Assembly: GCA_016285075.1 (NCBI GenBank)
Contig: JAEEQB010000005.1
Location: forward strand, 1 to 64,000
Length of the DNA stretch: 64,000 nucleotides
From: Prevotella sp.
GTDB lineage: Bacteria > Bacteroidota > Bacteroidia > Bacteroidales > Bacteroidaceae
Direction: 5' to 3'
The notes under the pieces are model-generated. The model saw only the letters and a list, made by a program, of their open reading frames with translations, was not told where the DNA came from and searched no databases. This document shows, in pieces, positions 42,276 through 50,220 of this stretch. Positions within the stretch are counted from its first letter, which is position 1, and every line of letters begins with the position of its first letter. Position numbers and translations under genes: made by a program.

Positions 42276-44168
42276 TTATCTAAAAGATGGGTTACGTATA
42301 AACCTACGTTCATTTTCTCGTGACCACGACAAGATTTCTTCACTATAGTATTTTAATGGTTTTACTTGTAATCCCTCTGTAGTGAATCCACAAGCTTCCT
42401 TTAATGAAAGAAATCTAAATCCATCCCTTGCATAATACATGTCATCGGGTATGAGGTATGCTGTTTCCGGCCACCATCCTAAATACCCCCAAGAGTCAAC
42501 ATGCCAACTCTGGTAATCATATTTTGCAACGAATTGCAAGACATATAGCAATTCTGATGAAGGGAAAGCCTTATGAAAAACTGTAATATGACAATAATCT
42601 GGCTCCATTATATATTCGGATGAACTACTGTCATCTTCACACACAAACATCTCTAGCCAAAGTTGTGAAGGGTGTAATAAAGCTCTGGTATCCAAAATAT
42701 CGCCGATGGTTTTATTTTGAAGTTCATCTGGGCACTTTATCACTTCTTTCCCACTCCTTTTATGAATCTCTTCCGCAATCTTATAGGCTTCCAGTATGCT
42801 AACATTCTTACATTTAGTAAGTCTTTCTCGGCAATGTTGATTGTAGGACTCAATTGCATAATTTGCTTCAAAAAGTAAACGCACATTTTCTTTTTTCAGA
42901 AATCTGTTTCTTCTTTTTAGCTTATGCGAAAAGCGAGAGTTGAAGACGCATGACCCTATAAATCGCTTTACGTATTTTTCTTTATCTGGATAATCTTCAA
43001 TGGCAGGTATCGTGACGAATTCCACAAAAGGAGTATTTGTAATTTTTGTGATTTTACCTAGAGTGCCACCAAACTCTGGTTTCTCCCCGATAATTTCCCA
43101 ACTAAAAAAACTATTCCTTTTTCTGCTATCTGGCCGAACTTCATATGTAAATTCTGGTTCTTTTCCATCATAGGAGAATATTTTGCGTTGCAAAGAACTA
43201 TCCCCGAATTCATAATTTGGAGAAGCAACTATTGCGGGCAAATGATGTTTCTTAATGTACTCATATGCTGAAATAGAATTTTTGTTCACCTTTATTTTAT
43301 AGTTTTTAAGTTCTTTGTTTGATTCTATAGCATCATTCAATTCTTTCAGTCTGTCTCTATAATCAGGCCAAAGAAAAAGTTTGTCAATATATTTGCAATA
43401 ATTTTCATAGGCAATTTCAGCTTCATTTCTTGCATTCTGACAAAATTCAATATATTCTTCATCTTCTTTCAGTTGGTCTTGCTTGCGAGCCCAGTCTTCT
43501 ATTTCTAATTTCATCAAGAAGTCAGGTTTTTCTTCAAACCTCATTTTTTGTTGAGTGACACTAAAAGTCCAATACTCAATGAACGATTTGATATAATCGT
43601 TGCTGTAGTTATCAACATCAGCGTGTTTCAGATCTTCTATAAATAATCTGACACGATCCTCTTTAGAAGGAATGATATTTCGATGTGCTTTTGAAGGGAC
43701 TGACGTAGGGTGTGTGGCTGATTTATCATTTGAATTACTTCCTTTTTTAAGTCTTTCGAAATGCGCGGAATACGCCTCTATCAATGATGGCTCGTCGTAA
43801 GTCATGTTGAAAGCCTCAACATTCTTGTTAAATCCGCGATAAGTCCAGTTACATGAACCATGCAGTAGAATCTTATTGTCGATGATGCAATATTTTGTAT
43901 GCATCGTTGAATTCATTTCTTCTACCCAATACAGTTTGCCTCCAAGTTTCTTATACTCACTAAAATCAAGAGAATTTCTGCCCCCATTGTTTATATCGTC
44001 ATACTGCAAAACCAATACAACATCAACGCCTCCCTTTAGTTTCCAGCAAAGGATGCCTAGTATATCCTTTGAGTTAATCCATGCGACCGCAACTTTTATA
44101 GATTTTTGCGCCAACATAAGTTGGTTGACGATGTTTGCCTCTATATTATCAAACACTACATTAGTCAT
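42276..44168 (-). CDS. PLD-superfamily nuclease-like protein with long C-terminal region
   Basis: 630 residues. The first 150 are a single phospholipase D-like domain: IKVAVAWINSKDILGIL (strand and helix 1) and MHTKYCIIDNKILLHGSCNWT, where H-x-K and the following GSxN form the HKD active site. Single-HKD proteins usually dimerise and act as nucleases (Nuc type). The remaining 480 residues are helical then mixed, with several Trp/Tyr-rich stretches (WHVDSWGYLGWWPETAYLI) and no motif I know. Starts 3 nt after the kinase/retropepsin gene stop, so the two products are probably made together. Candidate nucleic-acid-degrading effector. Confidence 0.72.
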   Translation of the reverse strand: MTNVVFDNIEANIVNQLMLAQKSIKVAVAWINSKDILGILCWKLKGGVDVVLVLQYDDINNGGRNSLDFSEYKKLGGKLYWVEEMNSTMHTKYCIIDNKILLHGSCNWTYRGFNKNVEAFNMTYDEPSLIEAYSAHFERLKKGSNSNDKSATHPTSVPSKAHRNIIPSKEDRVRLFIEDLKHADVDNYSNDYIKSFIEYWTFSVTQQKMRFEEKPDFLMKLEIEDWARKQDQLKEDEEYIEFCQNARNEAEIAYENYCKYIDKLFLWPDYRDRLKELNDAIESNKELKNYKIKVNKNSISAYEYIKKHHLPAIVASPNYEFGDSSLQRKIFSYDGKEPEFTYEVRPDSRKRNSFFSWEIIGEKPEFGGTLGKITKITNTPFVEFVTIPAIEDYPDKEKYVKRFIGSCVFNSRFSHKLKRRNRFLKKENVRLLFEANYAIESYNQHCRERLTKCKNVSILEAYKIAEEIHKRSGKEVIKCPDELQNKTIGDILDTRALLHPSQLWLEMFVCEDDSSSSEYIMEPDYCHITVFHKAFPSSELLYVLQFVAKYDYQSWHVDSWGYLGWWPETAYLIPDDMYYARDGFRFLSLKEACGFTTEGLQVKPLKYYSEEILSWSRENERRFIRNPSFR

Positions 44169-44171
44169 ATC

Positions 44172-45245
44172 TTATAGAAATGTTAATTTGTACTTAAAGC
44201 CATTACAATAAGGTTCGCTTTCAAATTTGCACCTTGACAGTAAATCCATGCCAATAACAATAGAAACTTCTGCGTCGGGACTTATAGTTAAACCTCTTAG
44301 ACTTTCAATTTGTCCATTTGGAAATGTTACGAAGCAAAAAGTCTTGATAGCCTCTCGTTTACCCGTACAGCCCCCCACCGTTGTTTTTCCAAGATTCTTA
44401 AGTGATGCGTATTCAAAAAAGTCGTCTGAGAATCCCGATGACATAGCCCCTGTATCTATTAATCCTAATACAAGTTCTTCATTGCTACCAACAAGAACTT
44501 TTAGCGGCATCAGCATTTGCTTGTTCTTAACATTATATTCATCAATGATGGGGTCATACTTGACAGTAATAGAATTAGAATCCGTTATAATTTCATAATT
44601 GTTATCGAGCCCCACAAACTTGTGATCAATATTGCAAATCTTTATATCACCATTTTCGTCTAATCCAATATTATCAGGATGGGGATGCCAAAAAGATTCA
44701 GTGTCGAGGGGTTTTATGACATGGTAGGCCTCATCAATTGCCAGTGCCACGTCCTTTGCGACTTGTGTCGCATCTGCACTTTTTATGTTATGAATAACAA
44801 ACGTCCTTGATTTTTCATCCAAATTGGAGTATGCCGTTTCAATATCAATAAATGGATTAGAATCTAACCGATGTTTTTTGACTATACAATCAGTCCACAA
44901 ATCTCTAAATAGGTTAATGCCTGATTGTATAGTAGCTGTTGTTGTAAAATTACGTTTAAGAGGTTCGCTAACGATACAAAATACATTTTGAGGTTCACCG
45001 TACTGGTCAGGAAGAACTGTCTTGAAACAATCTGAGATACCTGCAATATGCTTGTATGTCTTGTTACAAAGTGCTGTAGAGAAATTATACATACTTGATT
45101 TTGTTGTAATACGCACCTCTCTACCATCGTCAAGTCGGTATACGCAAGAATACACATCTTCCAATATAGGCTCTACAATGTTGTAGCCTGTATGTTTCTT
45201 GTTAAATGCCGTTTGCCAAATTTTAGAAATCTGTTTCATAATCAC
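44172..45245 (-). CDS. Degenerate kinase-like domain fused to a retropepsin-like aspartic protease
   Basis: 357 residues. N-terminal part: a glycine-poor beta hairpin with VYRLDDGREVRITTK (possible VAIK-type Lys), a hinge-like NVFCIVSEPL, then HPDNIGLDENGDIKICNID, which matches the HRDxxPDN-x(n)-DFG region of protein kinases; the Asn and the DFG-type Asp are kept, but the HRD Asp position is not Asp and almost no C-lobe follows. C-terminal part (about 240-357): LVLGLIDTGAMSSGF is the DTGA active site of retropepsins, and SIVIGMDLLSRC is the matching downstream IGMD motif. This two-domain fusion is new to me. Second gene of the operon, 27 nt after the XRE gene and 3 nt before PLD. Kinase call 0.5, retropepsin call 0.8. 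Confidence 0.68.
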   Translation of the reverse strand: MIMKQISKIWQTAFNKKHTGYNIVEPILEDVYSCVYRLDDGREVRITTKSSMYNFSTALCNKTYKHIAGISDCFKTVLPDQYGEPQNVFCIVSEPLKRNFTTTATIQSGINLFRDLWTDCIVKKHRLDSNPFIDIETAYSNLDEKSRTFVIHNIKSADATQVAKDVALAIDEAYHVIKPLDTESFWHPHPDNIGLDENGDIKICNIDHKFVGLDNNYEIITDSNSITVKYDPIIDEYNVKNKQMLMPLKVLVGSNEELVLGLIDTGAMSSGFSDDFFEYASLKNLGKTTVGGCTGKREAIKTFCFVTFPNGQIESLRGLTISPDAEVSIVIGMDLLSRCKFESEPYCNGFKYKLTFL

Positions 45246-45272
45246 ATAATATGCATTTTGTTATTTACCATC

Positions 45273-46319
45273 TTATCCAAACTTCTGAATCATTATTTGT
45301 CTAAACTTGCTTAATTTTTCCGTATCGTTTCTGTCCTCTCTGGGATTGGCAACCAAATCAGCAGAAAACTCTATAGTATCTATATTCTCATCTAAAGTAT
45401 ATGCACAAATCTTTCCAACCATTATTTTTTCACGGAACAAACAATCAGATAATGGAGGTTGGCATCCTGCTTCGAAAAACTTAATGCCATAATCAGTATA
45501 GAAACATATGGTGTTGTATTCATTACCAGTTTTAGCGAAGAAGAATGCTTCATGAGGCCGTTCTTTCTTTACGAGCATTTGAAACCACTCGCGTACAGGC
45601 TCGCTCATGTCACTGTATGCATATAAGAAACGAATACCATAGAACCAAGTGACAGGTGCTTTGATTACATTCTTTTCCATATCATTATTTTCATTTTGAT
45701 TACGACGTACAGCATCTAGCTCAGATTGAGTATTTAGAAGTTTGACTCTCAATTTATGCATTTCCATAAGATATTCTTCTGCCAAATTATGCTTATATGG
45801 CTTTGATAACAGTAGAGTACCCAGACGACTATCAAGTACACCTGAATCTGTCTCCAGATTGGGGTCAACTATGAACTCAAAAAAATTCAGCGTGAAAGCG
45901 TTGCAGAAATTAAGCAGTCGTGTAACAGGAAGACGGTGTACCGCCAGCAGTGATTCTTTAACTCGATTAGGATGAACACCTACCGTAGTAGCGGCATCTT
46001 TATACGAAGAGACTACGCCTGATTTGACAACTTGTTGAATGGCTTCTCCGTTATAATAACATTCTTTAAAATGGTCACATACAATATAATCCTCGCGTTT
46101 ACCTATCTCATCAGAGTATTCAGATGAAAAGAATCGACTTACTGGAATATGCAGGCCATTAGCCAGGTCAATAAGTTGATGTACTGATATTTTAGATGGA
46201 GTCTGGACTATTCTATACCATGTTGATATAGCAATGTTAGACTTCTCCGATATAGCCCCATTCGTCATATTCAATATACGTGGAAGCTCTTTCAATAGTT
46301 TCTCGTTAAGCTGCATCAT
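45273..46319 (-). CDS. XRE-type regulator with two HTH segments and a C-terminal sensor-like domain
   Basis: 348 residues (M1 or M2). Residues 15-65 form an XRE/Cro helix-turn-helix (NGAISEKSNIAISTWYRIV...ISVHQLIDLANGLHIPVSRFF). A second HTH-like unit follows (KDAATTVGVHPNRVKESL...VTRLLNFCNAFTLNFFEFI). After a coiled linker (LRVKLLNTQSELDAVRRNQ) comes a roughly 140-residue globular domain (TWFYGIRFLYAYSDMSEP...DYGIKFFEAG) of unknown fold. It is first in the operon and its promoter carries a direct-repeat operator candidate, so it is likely an autoregulated controller. Confidence 0.75.
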   Translation of the reverse strand: MMQLNEKLLKELPRILNMTNGAISEKSNIAISTWYRIVQTPSKISVHQLIDLANGLHIPVSRFFSSEYSDEIGKREDYIVCDHFKECYYNGEAIQQVVKSGVVSSYKDAATTVGVHPNRVKESLLAVHRLPVTRLLNFCNAFTLNFFEFIVDPNLETDSGVLDSRLGTLLLSKPYKHNLAEEYLMEMHKLRVKLLNTQSELDAVRRNQNENNDMEKNVIKAPVTWFYGIRFLYAYSDMSEPVREWFQMLVKKERPHEAFFFAKTGNEYNTICFYTDYGIKFFEAGCQPPLSDCLFREKIMVGKICAYTLDENIDTIEFSADLVANPREDRNDTEKLSKFRQIMIQKFG

Positions 46320-46343
46320 ATTTTTGCTGTTGCGATTATGGGT

Positions 46344-46383
46344 GCAAAGTTAAGCAATATTTTCGATTAAACAAATATTTTCG
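46344..46383 (-). promoter_or_regulatory. Promoter and operator candidate of the XRE / kinase-retropepsin / PLD / HEPN operon
   Basis: Minus strand TTTG (46375..46372), 19 nt, TAACTTTGC (46352..46344). The 10-mer aatattttcg occurs twice with an 18-bp period (46356-46365 and 46374-46383), overlapping both promoter boxes. Placement is right for binding by the XRE protein encoded 25 nt downstream. Confidence 0.65.
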
Positions 46384-46544
46384 CAAAAACATTTACTAAA
46401 TGGCCCACAAGCGTTAATTATGAGAGTAAAACGCAATAATTATGATACAAACCTGATACTAATGTTATTAAAGATCTCCCACACCTTAGATTAGATTCAT
46501 AAAGCGTAGGAGATGGTTTACCAACATATGAGTGAAGAGCTTAC

Positions 46545-46652
46545 ATGCGCATAATCCAAGGCGATGCCATTGCTAGTGGCCTTGCCTTTTTTCTAATGGT
46601 TGGTGCATTCTATGTTCCTATACCTATTCTTATTTATAGTAAGTCACTTTAG
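46545..46652 (+). CDS. Possible 35-residue membrane peptide
   Basis: ATG at 46545 reads MRIIQGDAIASGLAFFLMVG... to TAG at 46652, with one long hydrophobic segment. A terminator-like structure (AAGGC-gat-GCCA...TGGC-ctt-GCCTTTTTT, 46558-46592) lies inside the frame. No clear RBS. It could equally be a relic or chance. The rest of 46384-46648 has no other support. Confidence 0.18.
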   Translation: MRIIQGDAIASGLAFFLMVGAFYVPIPILIYSKSL

Positions 46653-48249
46653 TCTTGAATGGCTGATAGTTTCCCATTCTCAAAGTACACGTATCTGTTT
46701 CTGGAATATACCCATTGTTCGTGTACACCCCAGCGGCCTCTTGAAGTGTTTATGTCATCAGGCTCGCCCCATGAGAGTTTACATGCATCTTTAGACATGC
46801 CTATTCGGATTCTGCCCTGTCTTATCAGATTCCAATCAGATTTGGGTATTCGAGGAAATGCCTTCTCTGGATTAGAAAATTTATAGTGATCAATAAACAG
46901 ATTGTCTTCGTCTTCCAACGTAAGAGCATTGGTAAGTGACAAATTGGCTTGAATGCTATGTTTTTCCCCTTGGCTACCTATGAGTAAGATTTCATGCTGA
47001 TATTTTGTTGATTTACCTATCCCCACACCAATAATTGTCAATGGAGCATAGGGGAATCTGGTATCTCTGGTACCCCATACTTTTGTTCCAATCAAAACAA
47101 TTCTTGCAATCTCAACATCTTTAACATTGAAAAGATAAGGAAGGCGAATGCAATCTGCATTTGACTTACATTCATACGTTAATGTTGTTCCGTCATCAGT
47201 CTCAAATGTCATTAGAGCTTTTACAAGTTCTCTTGTAGAAATCGATCCAGACCTGAAACTTTTAAACCTTACAACGCAATTGTTTAGATCCTCGATTTTA
47301 TTCCGTCCTCCACCCTGGACTTTGACAATAATTCGACCGTAAATCCCATTTCCTGATCTATCATTACTACGAACAAGGAAACGTGTGGATTTATCATACT
47401 TCTCGTAAGCTATATAGGGGAAATCGGACTCGTATAGTAATGTTGAATAATGCTGGTCGATTTTAGCTTTTGATTTCCATTCAGGATCCTCATAAGCCTC
47501 ATAAACTCTTGCAATTGAGTCTGAGATAGTTTGTTTATGCGCTTTTTCTTTGGCAACTTGTTCTTGCATTTTCTTTTTGGCAGCAGCAAGATATGCATTT
47601 GCTTTGGCCTCACCATTATTGACAGACTTTTGTAGCCAAAAAACAGCTTGGTTTAAGTCCTTTGATACACCTAACCCCTCGGAGTAACTATAATCTAAAC
47701 ATAATTGTGCGCCTGCATGCCCTTTCTCTGCCGCTTTACGATAACGTTCAAAAGCTTGTGTCTCGTTTTTATCCACTCCCCATCCATTAGAATAGCACAC
47801 GCCCAACCAATATATGGCTTCTATTTGGCCTTTTTCTTCTGCTTTACGAAGCCAATAGACTGCTTGAGCATAGTCCTTTTGTCCCCTTTTTCTGTCATAT
47901 AGAATAGAGCCAGCACCAATAGTGCTGTATCATTTCCTTGTTCTGCAGATTTACGATACCAATACACTGCTTGTGATGGGTCTTTGGTTATGCCTTTACC
48001 AACCTCGTAAGAACGGCCTAAAAATTGTTGTGACATAGCATGACCTTGTTCAGCAGCCTTTCGCCACCAAGAAACAGCTTTTTTGTCGTCTTTATCTATG
48101 CCGTCGCCTTTACTATAGCATAGACCTATCCGACACTGAGCGTCCGCATCACCCTTTTTGGCTGCTTTAATATACGTTTTATAAGTGCTTTGAGCCGATG
48201 CCATCCTTGGAATGAGCATCAATAGCATAATAAAAAACCATTTTTTCAT
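46649..48249 (-). pseudogene. Sel1-repeat secreted protein split by a frameshift
   Basis: The track shows two ORFs (47821..48249 and 46649..47806). They are one gene: after KGDK the first frame runs into nonsense, while the +1 alternative reads KDYAQAVYWLRKAEEKG, which is the expected Sel1 repeat and joins the second ORF (its listed TTG start is internal). One A is missing from the run at 47877-47880 (minus GACAAAAGGAC where GACAAAAAGGAC restores the frame). The repaired protein has about 533 residues: signal peptide, five or so Sel1 repeats, a coiled linker, a beta-rich domain and a BamE/SmpA-like end (GMSKDACKLSWGEPDDI). Sel1 repeats mediate protein contacts. Real mutation or homopolymer sequencing error. 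Confidence 0.75.
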
Positions 48250-48632
48250 TTTTTCTTGGCTTTCTTTATTTCGTCAGCTGTTAACAGATTCATGCCTGTT
48301 TTGGCATCTGCGTCCTTCGTTACTAACTTTCTAAAAATATAATAGAAATGTCCATTGACGTTCTCAAAGCTGACAAATTCCCAGCCGACTTTGGATAAGA
48401 AGTTTACAATTTGCATTGGCCCAGAAAAAATCATTTTTTCATTATTAGCATCACAGATGACATAAGGTTCGTAACCGTCCAAACAAATGTCACCTCTCCA
48501 TTCTTTGCTACCTGCCCATGCAAATGGATGCAATTGCAGGTAGAAATAATAGGGTTTCGTACTTTCTACAGTGCCTTGTGCAAATGAATTCAAGCATATA
48601 AGCACAAACAAAGTTACTAAAATCTTTCTCAT
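48246..48632 (-). CDS. Small secreted hypothetical protein
   Basis: 128 residues with a signal peptide (MRKILVTLFVLICLNSFAQ). The mature part (YYFYLQLHPFAWAGSKEWRG, GWEFVSFENVNGHFYYIFRK) looks like a small beta-rich domain and ends in a Lys-rich tail. Its stop overlaps the Sel1 start (ATGA), so the two are coupled. No family recognised. Confidence 0.6.
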   Translation of the reverse strand: MRKILVTLFVLICLNSFAQGTVESTKPYYFYLQLHPFAWAGSKEWRGDICLDGYEPYVICDANNEKMIFSGPMQIVNFLSKVGWEFVSFENVNGHFYYIFRKLVTKDADAKTGMNLLTADEIKKAKKK

Positions 48633-48681
48633 AAGTCAAACCCTAAATGAGTGTCGGGCGCAACCTCAATTTAAATGCAGA

Positions 48682-49200
48682 TTATTTTTGATATGGAGTT
48701 GTCTTTATATCGAAGTCAGGCATGTTTTTACGCTTGCATACAACGCGTAGGGAACTTCCTCCAGACTGTACAGCTTTTAACATGCGCTTCATTTGACGAG
48801 CTTGTGTGAAAGTACGGCCAACTACAAGAAGTGATTTAGAATCTCCCTCTTCTTCAAAATAACTTTCACCGTCTAATTTCTCCTGCAATGCTCCTTCTCT
48901 ATTGTACAATCCAATGAGCACCTTTGATACATATACAATCTTGTTCAAATGTGTTACAGGATTTATCACTTCACGCTTTGAGTACTCAAATTCGCCTACA
49001 TTGGTTGTGATGATAATTCTATCTTTCTTCTAGTCTGCGATTTCAATATACCCAATACTATCTACAGAGTACTGATAGCTTTCGCCACCTTTTACCCCCT
49101 TCAATTCATCGGCCTCCACTTTTACAGTGGTCCATTGTCCTTGTGCGCTTGCCGTTAAGCCTGTTAACAGCAGCAGTGTGATTGCAAACAACTTTTTTAT
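48682..49200 (-). pseudogene. Small secreted protein gene with lost start codon and in-frame amber stop
   Basis: The track gives 49030..49242 and 48682..48969. Both are in the same frame: after YIEIAD the TAG at 49032..49030 is followed, still in frame, by KKDRIIITTNVGEFEYSK and the rest of the second ORF, which has only a GTG start. Restoring CAG (Gln) joins them. The natural start should be at 49200, where the codon is ATA instead of ATG (ATA AAA AAG TTG, signal peptide KKLFAITLLLLTGLTASAQ); the listed TTG lies inside the previous gene. The repaired protein would have about 172 residues. Two lesions indicate decay. No family recognised. Confidence 0.65.
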
Positions 49201-49207
49201 AAATATA

Positions 49208-49831
49208 TTACCAATCCGAATTAGATGATAGTCCGCTAACAATTTTGGAGATATGCGAATTGAAAATTTCCTCTGCTTTTGCCTGATATTGTTCTCCAGC
49301 TTTTGTCAATTCTTCATATAGAGTATACGTATCTATATATTTTTCCGTAGCACTATTTCCTGGCAATATAGGAACGTCCCGTTCTGTTATTTTAGAAAAG
49401 GATGGGGCATCTACTTTTATCCTTCCAGCCTTAATCTCTATTTTGATGTTGTATATAAAACTGTAATGCTTAAAACTTATAAATTCATCTTTTACAATAA
49501 CGTCAGAGGCATAAGCATTAATGTTGATAATGTTATCTCCTAATGTAGATATGACCTTAGAAGGGTTCGTGTACATACTAGATAACGAACTCATAATTGA
49601 TGACTTGATGTCACTAACGGATTTTCCTGGAGCCGTTATTATCACATAATCTTTTTTGTCAGTTTCATGAAAAAATCCATCAGGATAAAATTTAAATTTC
49701 CCATTTGCAGATGGTTCTTTAGAGGTCTTGGTAACGGCTTTTGCGGTTCTCTTTACTGGTCTCTTAGTTTGTGCATTACCTACTATGGATAAGGACAAAC
49801 ATACAACCAAAAACATCAATAATCTTTTCAT
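49208..49831 (-). CDS. Secreted protein, DUF4468-like core
   Basis: 207 residues, signal peptide MKRLLMFLVVCLSLSIVGNAQ, then a basic Thr/Lys segment. The core FKFYPDGFFHETDKKDYVII...YSFIYNIKIEIKAGRIKVD has the strand-helix-strand pattern of the DUF4468/TBP-like secreted proteins of Bacteroidales; this assignment is tentative. It is first of a four-gene run (this gene, the amber pseudogene, 48246..48632, Sel1). Transcription may enter from the ncRNA promoter upstream if its terminator leaks. Confidence 0.5.
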   Translation of the reverse strand: MKRLLMFLVVCLSLSIVGNAQTKRPVKRTAKAVTKTSKEPSANGKFKFYPDGFFHETDKKDYVIITAPGKSVSDIKSSIMSSLSSMYTNPSKVISTLGDNIININAYASDVIVKDEFISFKHYSFIYNIKIEIKAGRIKVDAPSFSKITERDVPILPGNSATEKYIDTYTLYEELTKAGEQYQAKAEEIFNSHISKIVSGLSSNSDW

Positions 49832-49864
49832 AACGTTTGTATTATTAAATTGTTATACATTACA

Positions 49865-50095
49865 CAAAAAGAAAAACGTGAGCAATCTACTTCGCTTACG
49901 TCTTCTGAGGTATTGGGGAAACCTATCCGTATTAAACGAGTAAATGCCCACGCCGAGCGGCGTGAACTATCTACTTCAGTTCTTTACGGATTCGTCTAAT
50001 TCCCCAATTATCAGAAAACAAGAATCAAAAGTGGACGTTCAGTCTTATGTCCTATTGTCTTTTATCTGTCCATTGGCGTACATTTTTTATTAAAC
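49865..50095 (-). ncRNA. Unrecognised structured small RNA with own promoter and terminator
   Basis: About 230 nt. Pairings read by eye: long-range P1 ATTGGGGAA/TTCCCCAAT plus CTGA/TCAG (50014..50000 with 49920..49905); P2 ATCCGTA/TACGGAT (49991..49985 with 49931..49925); hairpin GAACT-GAAGTAGAT-AGTTC (49982..49964); hairpin CACGCC-GCTC-GGCGTG (49964..49949); terminator hairpin ACGTaAGC-GAAGTAGATT-GCTcACGT (49901..49876) followed by TTTTTCTTTTTG. The same 9-nt loop GAAGTAGAT is shown by two separate hairpins. No long ORF. The rod-like closing stem recalls 6S RNA, but I cannot match it to a known class. Confidence 0.7.
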
Positions 50096-50100
50096 ATGCT

Positions 50101-50133
50101 GCAAAATTACTCAAACTTTGCCACATAACCAAA
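50101..50133 (-). promoter_or_regulatory. Promoter of the structured RNA
   Basis: Minus strand TTTG (50133..50130), 20 nt, TAATTTTGC (50109..50101). Confidence 0.65.
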
Positions 50134-50171
50134 CAATTTGTATTAAATAAGGTGTTTTTGTCTATTAATTC

Positions 50172-50203
50172 TTTGCCCTTTGCTGGAAAATGCTTAATTT
50201 TGC
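50172..50203 (+). promoter_or_regulatory. Promoter of the ATPase/TOPRIM pair
   Basis: TTTG (50172-50175), 19 nt, TAATTTTGC (50195-50203); predicted start about 10 nt before the ATG at 50221, i.e. nearly leaderless. Divergent from the ncRNA promoter 40 nt away. Confidence 0.65.
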
Positions 50204-50220
50204 AAGCAAAATTTTCAATT

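Noticed and set aside
46558-46592. Terminator for the Sel1 gene
   Set aside because: The T-run follows the hairpin only in the plus direction, whereas the Sel1 gene is read in the minus direction.
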